A stretch of DNA of 64,000 nucleotides from JAWKJY01 sp041393535 (GTDB taxonomy: Bacteria; Actinomycetota; Thermoleophilia; Gaiellales; Gaiellaceae). The number at the start of each line of letters is the position of its first letter. Position 1 is the stretch's first letter. This document shows positions 7,475-16,243 of the stretch, one piece after another. The notes under the pieces are model-generated. The model was given only the letters and a program-made list of their open reading frames with translations. It made no database searches and was not told the DNA's origin. The stretch spans positions 1 to 64,000 of the forward strand of contig JAWKJY010000012.1 in assembly GCA_041393535.1 (NCBI GenBank), in the 5' to 3' direction. Both the position numbers and the translations under genes were made by a program.

Positions 7475-9661
7475 ATGGCCGAACGCGATCACCGTCGTCC
7501 GGGGCTGCACGGGCTCGCGGGCCGGATCGCGACGCTGCCCGCCGGCCGTCGGGGCAAGCTCGTCGTCCTCGGCGTCTGGATCGCGATCGTGGCGGTCGCC
7601 CTCGTCCCCGCGAGCCGCTTCGAGGACGCGCAGAGGAACGAGCAATCGAGCTTCCTGCCGGAGGACGCCGAGTCGACCCGCGCGCTCGAAGTGCTCGATC
7701 GATTCGCGCGCGGCGACGTCGCGGACGCGGTCGTCGTGTACGCCCGCGAGGGTGGGCTGACCGACGCCGACCGCCGGGCGATCGCCGACGACCGGGCGTC
7801 GCTGACGCGTGAGCCGCCGACCGGCGTGGGCCAGGTCCCCGAGCCCACGTTCGCACCGGAGGGCGACGCCGCGCTCCTGTCCGTCCCCATCGACACGGGC
7901 GGGGCGAGCGACAGGGAGAGCCTGCAGGTGCTCGAGGACGCGGTCGCCCGGATCCGGGCCCTGGCCGGGGACGGCCCGGCCGGCCTCACCGCGCTCGCGA
8001 CCGGCGGAGCCGCCTTCTCGGTCGACGCGGCGAAGGTCTTCGACGACATCAACCGGACGCTCCTGCTCGCGACCGCCGGGCTCGTCTTCGTCCTGCTCGT
8101 GCTGATCTACCGCAGCCCGATCTTCTGGATCCTGCCGCTGCTCTCCGTGGGCTTCGCCGAGTTGACCGTGCGAGGGGTGGGCTATGGCCTCGCGCAGGCG
8201 GGCCTCGTGATCAACGGGCAGACCGCCGGCATCCTGCTCGTGCTCGTCTTCGGCGCCGGAACCGACTACGCCCTGCTCCTCGTCGCCCGCTACCGGGAGG
8301 AGCTCCGGCGACACGAGGACCGCCACCGCGCGGTGGACGAGGCGATCCGCCGGGCCGGGCCGGCGATCCTCGCGTCCGGCGCGACGAACGTCTGCGCCCT
8401 GCTCGTCCTGATGCTCGCGACCGTCAACGCGACGTCCGGGCTGGGCCCAGTCGCGGCGATGGGGATCGGGGTCGTGCTCGTGGCGATGCTGACCGTGCTG
8501 CCCGCGCTCCTCGCCCTGACCGGCCGGCGTGCGTTCTGGCCCTTCGTGCCTCGCTTCGCCGGCGAGGACGCACGCGGCGCTGCCGAGGAGGACGGCGTCT
8601 TCCGCCGCCTCGGCGACGGCGTCGCCCGCCGGTCGCGCCGCGTCTGGATCGGCACGGCCGCGGCGCTCGCGGTCCTGGCCCTCGGCCTGATCGCGTTCGA
8701 CGGCGACCTGACGACCGGGAACAGCTTCCGCGGCGAGGTGGAGTCGGCGCAGGGGCAGGAGCTCCTGGCCGCCTCCTTCCCGGGTGGCGCCAGCGCGCCG
8801 ACCGACGTGATCGTGCCCGAGCCGGCCAACGCGGCTGCCGTCGCGAGCGCGCTCGAGGACGTCCCCGGCGTCAGCTCCGTCCGAGAGCTCGAGCGGGGCG
8901 CCCCGGGCGTGCACCTGGCGGCGACGCTCGAGGTCGACCCCTTCTCGACGGACGCGTTCGACCTCGTGCCCGACTTGCGCCGGGCAGCGGAGGCGGCGGG
9001 CGGCCCGGACGTGCTCGTCGGCGGCCCGACCGCGGTCGAGCACGACCTCCGTCAGGCGTCGACACGCGACCTCGCGCTGCTGCCGCCGATCGTGCTCGCC
9101 GTGATCCTGACGATCATCGGCGCCCTCCTTCGGTCGCTCGTCGCGCCGATCGTCCTGGCCGCGACGGTGATCCTCTCGTTCGCGGCGGCGCTCGGCGCGA
9201 GCACGTTCCTCTTCGACGTCGCCTTCGGGTTCCCGGGCCAGGACTACTCGTTGCCCCTCTACGGCTTCATCTTCCTCGTCGCGCTCGGCGTGGACTACAA
9301 CATCTTCCTGATGGCCCGGGCACGGGAGGAGTCGGCAGCCCACGGGACGCGAGAGGGGATGATCCGGGCGCTCGCCGTCACGGGCTCGGTGATCACGGCT
9401 GCGGGGATCGTCCTCGCCGGCACCTTCAGCGTGCTCGCGGTGCTGCCGCTCGTGACGCTGACCGAGATCGGCTTCCTGGTCGCGTTCGGCGTCCTGCTCG
9501 ACACGTTCGTCGTGCGCTCGGTGCTCCTCCCCGCCCTCGCGGTCGACCTGCGCTCGTGGGTCTGGTGGCCCTCCCGCCTGAACGGCGAGGCGCGCCGGGC
9601 GGACCAGGGGCGTCGGCCCGCCGCGGCCCCCGCGCGGCGGCCCGCCGTCTCGCGCGACTAG
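7475..9661 (+). CDS. MMPL/RND-family membrane transporter
   Basis: A 728-residue transporter of the MmpL (RND) family, which uses the proton gradient to move lipids or other hydrophobic compounds. It has the duplicated layout: a first membrane helix near residue 30, a large outside domain (to about residue 190), five or six helices (LLLATAGLVFVLLVLIY, GILLVLVFGAGTDYALLLVARYREE), a second soluble domain (residues 410-530) and a second helix bundle with the matching GVDYNIFLMARAREE motif. The paired Asp-Tyr motifs in both halves are the family's proton-relay signature. ATG 7475 is taken because the upstream in-frame segment is Pro/Arg-rich noise. The C-terminal tail is disordered and basic. Confidence 0.9.
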   Translation: MAERDHRRPGLHGLAGRIATLPAGRRGKLVVLGVWIAIVAVALVPASRFEDAQRNEQSSFLPEDAESTRALEVLDRFARGDVADAVVVYAREGGLTDADRRAIADDRASLTREPPTGVGQVPEPTFAPEGDAALLSVPIDTGGASDRESLQVLEDAVARIRALAGDGPAGLTALATGGAAFSVDAAKVFDDINRTLLLATAGLVFVLLVLIYRSPIFWILPLLSVGFAELTVRGVGYGLAQAGLVINGQTAGILLVLVFGAGTDYALLLVARYREELRRHEDRHRAVDEAIRRAGPAILASGATNVCALLVLMLATVNATSGLGPVAAMGIGVVLVAMLTVLPALLALTGRRAFWPFVPRFAGEDARGAAEEDGVFRRLGDGVARRSRRVWIGTAAALAVLALGLIAFDGDLTTGNSFRGEVESAQGQELLAASFPGGASAPTDVIVPEPANAAAVASALEDVPGVSSVRELERGAPGVHLAATLEVDPFSTDAFDLVPDLRRAAEAAGGPDVLVGGPTAVEHDLRQASTRDLALLPPIVLAVILTIIGALLRSLVAPIVLAATVILSFAAALGASTFLFDVAFGFPGQDYSLPLYGFIFLVALGVDYNIFLMARAREESAAHGTREGMIRALAVTGSVITAAGIVLAGTFSVLAVLPLVTLTEIGFLVAFGVLLDTFVVRSVLLPALAVDLRSWVWWPSRLNGEARRADQGRRPAAAPARRPAVSRD

Positions 9662-9713
9662 CACCGACCCCGCCCGTGCCCCTTGGATCGCGCGCGACCG
9701 CGGGGGAACGAAC

Positions 9714-9740
9714 GAAGCCCCGGGAGGGGCCCGGGGCTTC
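9714..9740. terminator. Terminator after the MMPL gene
   Basis: An 11-base-pair perfect stem (GAAGCCCCGGG with its complement) with the loop AGGGG lies 53 bases after the stop codon and 108 bases before the end of the leftward CXXC gene. It can serve both converging transcripts. Confidence 0.75.
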
Positions 9741-9847
9741 CTGGACGAACGTGAACTGGGGGGAGAGCCGCTCCCGATCGGTGCCGGGCACGGGCGGCGC
9801 CCGGGCCCGGATGCGCGCGCGGCGGAGCCGCTCCGGCCCCGGGGCCA

Positions 9848-10102
9848 TCACGCGGCCAGCCGCCGGCGCGACTCGCGCTCCGGGCCCGGCGCTGCCGGCG
9901 CCTCCGCGCGCGCTCGCTCGTCCACGCGGTCGAGCGTGAAGAGCAGCCGCGGCCAGTCCTCGCGGGCCGCGCAGTCGGGGCAGACGTCCACCGGCCGACC
10001 CGACGACAGCTCCAGCCGCCGCCACTGGAGGCCGACGATCAGCGTGTCGGCGGCCTGGGCGCCGCAGAGCTCGCAGGTGCGGATGTCGAGATCGGTCGTC
10101 AT
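9848..10102 (-). CDS. Small two-CXXC (zinc-ribbon-like) protein
   Basis: An 84-residue protein with two Cys pairs, CELCG near residue 9 and CPDC near residue 41, the arrangement of a zinc ribbon or small metal-binding domain. The rest is short beta segments (DTLIVGLQWRRLELSSGRPVDVC) and a charged C-terminal helix. The start ATG 10102 has GAGGAGG six bases upstream. It is probably cytoplasmic and may bind Zn to sense redox or stress. It is transcribed away from otsA, and the shared motif copies at 10195-10244 lie in the region between them, so it may belong to the same regulon. Function is not known. Confidence 0.65.
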   Translation of the reverse strand: MTTDLDIRTCELCGAQAADTLIVGLQWRRLELSSGRPVDVCPDCAAREDWPRLLFTLDRVDERARAEAPAAPGPERESRRRLAA

Positions 10103-10194
10103 GCCGTCCTCCTCGGTGCGGGAAGGAGGGCCGTCGGTGCACCGGCCCTCGAACAAGGGATTCCCGCTGACCGCGAGCGCCGGCGGAGCATTCG

Positions 10195-10244
10195 GTGAGG
10201 ATCCCCCCACATCCCGCGCGGATCGCGCGTGAGCGGATCTTCAC
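10195..10244. promoter_or_regulatory. Two copies of the GTGARGATCCGCTCAC motif upstream of otsA
   Basis: Copy one (10195-10210, GTGAGGATCCCCCCAC) is a weaker match and copy two (10229-10244, GTGAGCGGATCTTCAC) is the same motif in the opposite orientation. The second 16-mer is identical to the one at 14941-14956. A possible -10 element TACCGT follows at 10277-10282. The long leader from there to the otsA start at 10540 holds no convincing gene. Confidence 0.6.
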
Positions 10245-10539
10245 CGACTCCTCGCGACCGGCTCAGGGCGCCTGCGTACCGTGGTCGCATGGCGAGGAGA
10301 GCCGTCACCTGGTCCGGACACCGCGCCCGCTCGCGAGCAGATGGCCGCTCGCGGTCGGACGCACCGGGCCAGGCGCCGGCGACCGGACCCGGCGACGCCC
10401 TCCCTTGTCGTCGGGGCCCGGACGCCGGCAGCACGGGGGCTGTCACCTGCGGCCTCGCCACCTCGCGTCGTCCGGGCAGGCCCGCGCCGAGCCTTCCGCG
10501 GGACTGCCCGGACGACCGAGACGCGCAGGGAGGCGGCCG
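10245..10539. other. Long untranslated leader of otsA
   Basis: This stretch has no convincing coding frame: all frames give Arg/Pro/Gly-rich noise, and the otsA family match starts only after 10540. A candidate -10 (TACCGT, 10277-10282) gives a leader of about 250 bases. I see no known riboswitch core. Confidence 0.4.
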
Positions 10540-12033
10540 GTGACACCGCACGGAACGGACCTGCTCGGCACGGTCGGATCGGACGCCGACCTCGGGTCGG
10601 GGTCCGGCCTCGTCGTGCTCGCGAACCGGCTGCCGCTCACGCGCGGCGCCCGCGACTGGGAGCCCGCGTGCGGGGGACTCGCCACGGCGCTCGTGCCGAC
10701 GCTGCGCGCGCTCGACGGCGTCTGGGTGGGCGCCGAGAGCCGGCCGGAGGGCCTGACGCGGGCCGCAGGCGAGCTCGGGCTGCGCGTGGCGCCCGTGCCG
10801 CTCCCGCCCACGATCGAGGCGGGGTACTACGACGGCTTCTCGAACCGGACCCTGTGGCCGCTCCTGCACGGCGGGGTCGAGCGGCCCGTGCTCTCCTCCG
10901 ACTGGTGGCGCGACTACCGGGCGGCGAACGAGCGGCTCGCCACGGGCGCGATGCAGGCCGCGGAGCGCGAGGGAGGCTCGGCCTACTGGGTGCACGACTA
11001 CCACCTGCTGCGCGCGCCCGCGATCATCCGGCGCCGGGCGCCCCGGGCCCGGGTGGGCTTCTTCCTGCACGTCCCGTTCCCCGAGCCGGCGCAGCTGGCC
11101 GCGCTGCCCTGGGCCCGGGAGATCCTCACCGGCATGCTCGGCGCCGACCTCGTCGCCTTCCAGACCGCCGGCCACCGCGACCGCTTCCTCGACGCCGTGG
11201 CGCTCGTGCTCGGGCCGGACGCCTGGGTCTCCGGCGACGGGGTCGTCCTGCGCGACGGGCGGCTCGTCCGCGTCGAGGCGCACCCCATCTCGATCGACGC
11301 CGACGGCCTCGTGCGCCACGCGCGATCGCCGGAGGCGGCGCGTGAGCTGCGCGCGCTCGCACGGCGCTACGAGGGGCGCACGGTCCTGCTCGGGGTCGAC
11401 CGCCTCGACTACACGAAGGGCATCCCCGAGCGGCTGCTCGCGCTCGAGGAGCTGCTCGAGCGCCGGCCCGACCTGCGCGGGCGCGTCGTGCTCGTCCAGG
11501 TGGGCGTGCCGACGCGGACGGGCGTGCCCGAGTACCGCCGGCTCGCGGCCCGCGTGCGCGCGCTCGCGGAGCGGCTGACGGCGCGTGCAAGCGCCGAGGG
11601 CCTCCCGTCCCCCGTCGAGCTGGTCGAGGGCCCCGTCCCGCCGGCACGGCTCCATGCGCTCCTCGCGCTGGCGGACGTCGCGCTCGTCACCCCGCTCGCG
11701 GACGGCATGAACCTCGTCGCCAAGGAGTACGCCGTCGTGCAGGCCGCCGCCGGCGGCACCGGCGCGCTCGTCCTCAGCCGCGCCGCCGGGGCGAGCGAGG
11801 AGCTGCGCGACGCCGTCCCGTGCGATCCGACCAGCACGGCCGGAATCGCGCGGGCGATCGAGTCGGCGCTCGCGCTCGAGCCCGACGAGCGGCGCGCCCG
11901 GCTCGCGCGGATGGCCGCGATCGTCCACGCGCGGACGCCCGCCACCTGGGCGGGGAAGCAGCTCGCCACGCTCGTCGAGCCGGCGCTGCGCAGCGCGCCG
12001 GGCGCGAGGCGGCCCGGCCGTGCGGCGGCCTGA
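10540..12033 (+). CDS. otsA: Trehalose-6-phosphate synthase
   Basis: A glycosyltransferase family 20 enzyme of 497 residues that joins UDP- or GDP-glucose to glucose-6-phosphate, the first step in making the osmoprotectant trehalose. Family landmarks are all visible: VLANRLPL near residue 22, GGLATAL, the acceptor loop WVHDYHLL near 150, GFFLHVPFP, LGVDRLDYTKGIPERLLALE near 287 and DGMNLVAKEY near 390. GTG 10540 is chosen since AGGGAGG lies six bases upstream and the domain begins 20 residues later. No phosphatase (otsB) domain is fused and none is found nearby. The context of regulators and a glutamate-cysteine ligase suggests an osmotic or desiccation response. Confidence 0.95.
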   Translation: MTPHGTDLLGTVGSDADLGSGSGLVVLANRLPLTRGARDWEPACGGLATALVPTLRALDGVWVGAESRPEGLTRAAGELGLRVAPVPLPPTIEAGYYDGFSNRTLWPLLHGGVERPVLSSDWWRDYRAANERLATGAMQAAEREGGSAYWVHDYHLLRAPAIIRRRAPRARVGFFLHVPFPEPAQLAALPWAREILTGMLGADLVAFQTAGHRDRFLDAVALVLGPDAWVSGDGVVLRDGRLVRVEAHPISIDADGLVRHARSPEAARELRALARRYEGRTVLLGVDRLDYTKGIPERLLALEELLERRPDLRGRVVLVQVGVPTRTGVPEYRRLAARVRALAERLTARASAEGLPSPVELVEGPVPPARLHALLALADVALVTPLADGMNLVAKEYAVVQAAAGGTGALVLSRAAGASEELRDAVPCDPTSTAGIARAIESALALEPDERRARLARMAAIVHARTPATWAGKQLATLVEPALRSAPGARRPGRAAA

Positions 12034-12060
12034 GCGCCGCGCCGCCGGCGGGTCGGCCCG

Positions 12061-12348
12061 CTAGGCGATCGGCAGCCGCTGCGGGTAGCGCCGGATCGCG
12101 TCCCGCGTCACGTCGAGCGTCAGCCGCTCGTGCTCGGGATCGACCCGCGCGATCCGGCCGACCGGCACGATCGCGAACGACCAGCCGCGGTCGTACGGGA
12201 GGCGGACGACCAGGTAGTCGGGCGCCGGCTCGGCGTCCGGGAACAGCGGCGTCTCGACCTGCCCGACCGTGCCGTCGAGCGCGTCGACCTGCCAGCCGTG
12301 GCAGCGAGCCAGGGCGCCGGTCGCGGATCGCGTTCCCGCGAGTGCCAT
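12061..12348 (-). CDS. PRC-barrel-like protein, paralogue of the one at 16.2 kb
   Basis: A 95-residue soluble protein. Residues 12-52 (GALARCHGWQVDALDGTVGQVETP, then a YLVVRL strand) have the spacing of a PRC-barrel, a small beta fold used in photosynthetic reaction-centre H subunits, RNA maturation and stress proteins. The protein at 16236-16556 shares C-x-GW-x-x-D-x-x-DG-x-x-G and the following strand, so the two are likely paralogues. It converges with otsA and follows the response regulator on the same strand, 56 bases after its stop. A motif copy at 12392-12408 lies 45-60 bases before the ATG, so it may have its own regulated promoter. Confidence 0.65.
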   Translation of the reverse strand: MALAGTRSATGALARCHGWQVDALDGTVGQVETPLFPDAEPAPDYLVVRLPYDRGWSFAIVPVGRIARVDPEHERLTLDVTRDAIRRYPQRLPIA

Positions 12349-12391
12349 GCACCGAGCCTAGGCCCGGCGCATGAGCGACGTCCCTGCGCGA

Positions 12392-12408
12392 TCTGAAGGT
12401 TCGCTCAC
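12392..12408 (-). promoter_or_regulatory. Degenerate copy of the shared motif upstream of the PRC gene
   Basis: On the minus strand this reads GTGAGCGAACCTTCAGA, matching 14 of 17 positions of GTGAGCGGATCTTCACA. It overlaps the stop codon of the response regulator gene and is 45-60 bases from the PRC-like start codon. Confidence 0.45.
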
Positions 12409-13130
12409 GGAGCCGCCGGCTCGACCGGCTGCGGCCGGATCGTCTCCAGCTTGTAGCCGACGCCGCGCACGGTGACGAGCCGCTTCGGGTCGCCCGCGTC
12501 GTCCTCGATCTTGCGCCGCAGGCTCGAGACGTGGACGTCGCAGGCGCGCTCGTCCCCGACGTAGTGCGAGTCCCAGAGGTACTCCATCACCTGCCGACGC
12601 GAGAACACGCGCCCGGGCTCGGCGGTGAAGAGGACGAGCAGCTTGAACTCGGACGGGGTGACGTGGACCTTCCGCCCGGCGATGGTCAGCTCGTGGCGGG
12701 CCAGGTCGAGCTGGAGGTCGCCGACCACCCGCATCGTGCCGGGGCCCGCCCGGTCGAGGTCGCGACGGCGCAGCAGTGCACGGGTGCGGCTGACCAGCTC
12801 GGCCATCGAGAACGGCTTCGTGATGTAGTCGTCCGCCCCGAGCTCGAGGCCGAGCACCCGGTCGAGCTCGGCGTCCTTCGCCGTCAGGAGGATGATCGGG
12901 ACGTCGCTCTCGTCGCGCAGCCGCTTGCACACGTCGAGGCCCGAGAGCCGGGGCATCATCACGTCCAGGATCACGACGTCGTAGGCGTCGGCCCGGGCGG
13001 CGTCGAGCGCGGCGGCGCCGTCGGTCACCCGCGTGACCTCGAAGCCCTCCCGGCCCAGCGTGTAGGCGACCGCATCGAGCAGCGCCGGCTCGTCCTCGGC
13101 GAGCAGGATGCGGCGGGCCTCCTCGCTCAC
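12405..13130 (-). CDS. OmpR-family response regulator
   Basis: A 241-residue two-domain regulator. The receiver holds the acidic pair (AEDEP), the phospho-acceptor Asp in DVVILDVMMPRLSG (about residue 53), the switch Thr in LLTAKD and Lys in YITKPF. The C-terminal winged helix (residues 140-232) has the OmpR/PhoB pattern TPSEFKLLVLFTAEPGRVFSRRQVMEYLW, DVHVSSLRRKI and VRGVGYKL. GTG 13130 overlaps the kinase stop codon by four bases, so it is co-translated with the kinase. It is the best candidate to bind the GTGARGATCCGCTCAC motif around it, since copies lie upstream of its own operon and of otsA, the ligase, the PRC-like gene and the STAS gene. That link is inferred. Confidence 0.93.
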   Translation of the reverse strand: MSEEARRILLAEDEPALLDAVAYTLGREGFEVTRVTDGAAALDAARADAYDVVILDVMMPRLSGLDVCKRLRDESDVPIILLTAKDAELDRVLGLELGADDYITKPFSMAELVSRTRALLRRRDLDRAGPGTMRVVGDLQLDLARHELTIAGRKVHVTPSEFKLLVLFTAEPGRVFSRRQVMEYLWDSHYVGDERACDVHVSSLRRKIEDDAGDPKRLVTVRGVGYKLETIRPQPVEPAAP

Positions 13131-14890
13131 CGCGCCCCGACCTCGACCGGCACCACGGGGACGTCGGCGGCAGCCGCACGCGGGATGCGCACGGTGACCG
13201 TGGTGCCGGCGCCGTGGCGGGAGCGGATCTGGACGGTGCCGCCGATCGCCCGGACGGCCTGCTGGACGATCGCCAGCCCCAGGCCGAAGCCGTCGGCCGA
13301 GCGGTTGCCGCCGCGGTAGAAGCGATCGAACACGCGCTCGCGATCGCCCGGCGCGATCCCGGGCCCGGTGTCCGACACCTGGATCTCGATCACCGCGGCG
13401 TCGAGGGCGCGCGCCGTGAGCGCGATCCTCCCGTGCTCGGTGTGCTTCGCCGCGTTGGCGGCCAGGTTGGCGACGACCTGCTCGAGCAGGTCCTGGTCGC
13501 TCAGCGCGACGAGCTCGGCGGGGCAGTCCACGGTGAGCTCGACCGCGTCGCTCGGCGTGACGCTCCCCTCGGCCGCCTCGAGGATCGGCGCGAGCCAGAC
13601 GGGCGCGAGCGCCGGCGCCTCCTCGCGCGTCTGGGCGCGCGCCAGCACGAGCAGCGCGCGGGCGAGCCGCGCCAGCCGGGCGCTCTCCCGCTCGATGTGG
13701 TCGAGGAACTGGTCGCGCAGCCCGGGGTCCTCCTTCGCGCCGGCCTGCAGGACCTCCGTCGCGCTGAGGATCGCGCTCAACGGCGTGCGCAGCTCGTGCG
13801 CCGCGTTCGTGACGAACTCGCGCTCGGCCCGCTCACGGCGCTCCTGCTCGGACACGTCCTCGATCACGAGCACGACCGAGTCGCCGTCGCTCCCGGCCGG
13901 GATCCCGATCAGCGCGTAGCTCCGCTCGTCGTCGGGGGCGACGCGGGCGTGCGCCACCTGCGCGTCCGGCTCGAACAGCCGACGGGCGATCGCCGGCAGG
14001 TCGAGGTCGAGCCACGGGCCCGGCAGCTCGGAGCCGGGCGGCAGCTCTGCCTGGTCGAGCAGGCTCGCCGCGGCCGTGTTCGCGAACTCGATCCTGAGGT
14101 CGCGGTCGACGAGCAGCACGCCGTCGTGGAGGCGCTCGAGCAGCCGCTCGAGGCGGGCGCGCTCGGTCTCCACCCGCCCGAAGGACTGCCGGAGGCGCTG
14201 CCGCATCCGGTCGATCGTGGCGGCCAGGCTGCCGAGCTCGTCGCGGAACTGCGGCCGCAGCGCCGTGTCGAAGTTGCCGGCCTCGATCTCCGCCGCCGCG
14301 CGCGCGATGCCGCGCAGCCGGGACGCGATCACGAGCGCGATCAGCAGGCCGACGACCGCGCCGATCGGCGCCGCGATGCCCGCGGCGATCACGATCTCCC
14401 GCCGGAAGATGCCGACCGAGGTCGCGTAGGCCGGCTGGGGCACGTAGGCGAGCAGGACGCCGATCTGCGGCGAGGAGACCGGCAGCGCGACCACCGTCGT
14501 CACCCCGTCGTCGAGGGTCTTCAGGTACCGGTCGCCTGCGAGGGCGGTGTCGACGGCCTCCTCGCGATCGGGGATGGCCGTGAGCGTCGTGCGCGCCGAG
14601 TAGGCCGACGAGAGCAGCGTCCCGCTGCGCGAGTAGAGGAAGATCGCCATCTGCCGCCGCGACGCGATCTCGACCACGACCTCGGTCAGGTTGCTCGCGT
14701 CCTGCCCGCGGCGCACGTCCTCGGCCGCCGCGACCGCGTTCCCCGCCGCGAACTCGCTCGCGCGCTCCCGGAAGGCCCCGCCCGCGCGCTGCGAGAAGAC
14801 GAACGCGACGAGCACGGCGGTGAGCGTCGCGATCAGCGCGAACGTGGCGGCAAGCCACCAGCGCATGCTCACTCCGAACCGCCGTCCCAC
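13127..14890 (-). CDS. Membrane sensor histidine kinase
   Basis: A 587-residue sensor. Membrane helix one lies near residues 9-33, an outside sensor domain runs to about 160, helix two to about 190 (AAGIAAPIGAVVGLLIALVIASRL), then a HAMP linker, a PAS-like domain (DGVLLVDRDLRIEFANTAAASLL), HisKA with the phospho-His in NAAHELRTPLSA, and HATPase_c with N-box (NLAANAAKH) and G boxes (DTGPGIAPGD, FGLGLAIV). The pair is transcribed kinase first, regulator second. A TACCGT -10 at 14898-14903 puts the transcript start next to GTG 14890, which suggests a leaderless message. ATG 14866, with GGAG upstream, is an alternative start. Confidence 0.9.
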   Translation of the reverse strand: MGRRFGVSMRWWLAATFALIATLTAVLVAFVFSQRAGGAFRERASEFAAGNAVAAAEDVRRGQDASNLTEVVVEIASRRQMAIFLYSRSGTLLSSAYSARTTLTAIPDREEAVDTALAGDRYLKTLDDGVTTVVALPVSSPQIGVLLAYVPQPAYATSVGIFRREIVIAAGIAAPIGAVVGLLIALVIASRLRGIARAAAEIEAGNFDTALRPQFRDELGSLAATIDRMRQRLRQSFGRVETERARLERLLERLHDGVLLVDRDLRIEFANTAAASLLDQAELPPGSELPGPWLDLDLPAIARRLFEPDAQVAHARVAPDDERSYALIGIPAGSDGDSVVLVIEDVSEQERRERAEREFVTNAAHELRTPLSAILSATEVLQAGAKEDPGLRDQFLDHIERESARLARLARALLVLARAQTREEAPALAPVWLAPILEAAEGSVTPSDAVELTVDCPAELVALSDQDLLEQVVANLAANAAKHTEHGRIALTARALDAAVIEIQVSDTGPGIAPGDRERVFDRFYRGGNRSADGFGLGLAIVQQAVRAIGGTVQIRSRHGAGTTVTVRIPRAAAADVPVVPVEVGAR

Positions 14891-14940
14891 GCTCCTGACG
14901 GTACCGACCGGGTGGTCCGACCCAGGCCCGGCACGTCAGT

Positions 14941-14956
14941 GTGAGCGGATCTTCAC
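14941..14956. promoter_or_regulatory. Shared motif between divergent kinase and ligase genes
   Basis: GTGAGCGGATCTTCAC here is identical to the copy at 10229-10244, and its flank (reading left, GTGAAGATCCGCTCACACT) matches the copy at 16636 over 18 of 19 bases. A second CTCAC half-site ends at 14978, 22 bases further on. The site lies 38 bases from the kinase -10 element and about 95 bases from the ligase start, so it could control both. Confidence 0.65.
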
Positions 14957-15049
14957 ACACCGCGCGGGGTCTCCTCACGCGGCGACGCGATAGTCGAAGA
15001 CGAGGGCGGGCCTCGCCCGCCGAAGCGCGTGTCGCGAGAGGAGGCCGCC

Positions 15050-16243
15050 GTGATCCGACGTCACGGTGACCAGCAGCGCCGGCCGGCTCCACCGGCCGTG
15101 CGGTCGGGGGGCCGGCAGCCGTTCACGGTCGGGATCGAGGAGGAGCTCCAGCTGCTCGACCCGCTGACCGGCGCGCTCGCCTCCGGCATCGAGCGGCTCA
15201 TCGCCGACGCCCCGGCGTCGCTCCGTCTCCAGCGGGAGCTCCTCCAGTGCATGGTCGAGCTGTCGACGGAGCCGGCGGCGACCGCCGAGGCCGCGGCGGA
15301 GGAGCTCGCCCACCTGCGCGCCCGCCTCGCCCGGCATGCGCGCCGCGTCGGCCTGGACGTCGCTGCCGCGGGAACCCATCCGTTCTCGCACCACGCCGTC
15401 CAGGAGGTCACCGACCAGCCTCGTTACCAGGGCCTGCTCGGGGAGATGCGCTGGCTCGCGCGGCGCAACTGCGTCTTCGGGCTCCACGTGCACGTCGGGT
15501 GCGATGACCTCGAGAGCCTGATCGCGGCCGCGAACCGGGCGCGCTCGTCGATCCCCGAGCTGCTGGCGCTCAGCGGCAACTCCCCCTTCTCGGCGGGGAT
15601 CGACACGGGGTTCGCGTCGGCGCGCGCGCAGATCGTCGCCGGCTTCCCGCGCAGCGGCCTGCCACCCGCGTTCGCCGGCTGGCGCGCGTTCGAGCGGTAC
15701 GTCGACGCGGGCCGCCGCGCGGGCATCCTCGCCGACGCGACGCGGCTCTGGTGGGACGTGCGCCCGAGCCCGCGCTACGGCACCGTCGAGATCCGCGTGT
15801 TCGACGCCCAGACCCGGGTCGACCGCGTCGGCCCGCTGGCCGCGCTCGTGCAGGCGCTCGTCGCGACCGCGTCCGCGGATCACGAGCGCGGTCACCGCCG
15901 GCCGGACGTCCCGGAGCTCGTCCTGGCGGAGAACCGCCTGCGCGCGGCCCGGGACGGCCTCGACGCGGTGCTCGTCGACGTCGAGCGCGACACCGAGCGG
16001 TCGGCCCGGATCGCCGTGCTCGAGCTGCTCGACGACTGCGAGCCCGCGGCGCGCAGGCTCGGCAGCCTGGCCGAGCTGCGGGCCTGCGAGCGGCTCCTGC
16101 TCGCGCCGACGGGCGCCCAGGAGCAGCGGACGCTGCACGATCGCACCGGTTCGCTGCCCGCCGTCACGCGCTGGCTCGCCGACCGCACCGCGCCGCTGTC
16201 CGTCCAGGAGGACGACGCGGCCCTGGTCGGCGCCGATGCCTGA
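15050..16243 (+). CDS. YbdK-type glutamate-cysteine ligase (GCS2 family)
   Basis: A 397-residue carboxylate-amine ligase of the GCS2 family, which forms gamma-glutamyl amide bonds, in the best-known members from glutamate and cysteine with ATP. Visible family marks are FTVGIEEELQLLDPLTG near residue 26, the CMVELSTEP acidic site, GTHPFS, YQGLLGEMRWLARRNCVFGLHVHVG (the nucleotide and metal site) and a late RPSPRYGTVEIRVFDAQTR. GTG 15050 has AGGAGG six bases upstream; a longer version from GTG 15029 lacks one. Eight bases overlap with the following PRC-like gene, so they share a transcript. Actinobacteria use mycothiol or related thiols, so the real product may differ from glutathione precursors. 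Confidence 0.9.
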   Translation: MIRRHGDQQRRPAPPAVRSGGRQPFTVGIEEELQLLDPLTGALASGIERLIADAPASLRLQRELLQCMVELSTEPAATAEAAAEELAHLRARLARHARRVGLDVAAAGTHPFSHHAVQEVTDQPRYQGLLGEMRWLARRNCVFGLHVHVGCDDLESLIAAANRARSSIPELLALSGNSPFSAGIDTGFASARAQIVAGFPRSGLPPAFAGWRAFERYVDAGRRAGILADATRLWWDVRPSPRYGTVEIRVFDAQTRVDRVGPLAALVQALVATASADHERGHRRPDVPELVLAENRLRAARDGLDAVLVDVERDTERSARIAVLELLDDCEPAARRLGSLAELRACERLLLAPTGAQEQRTLHDRTGSLPAVTRWLADRTAPLSVQEDDAALVGADA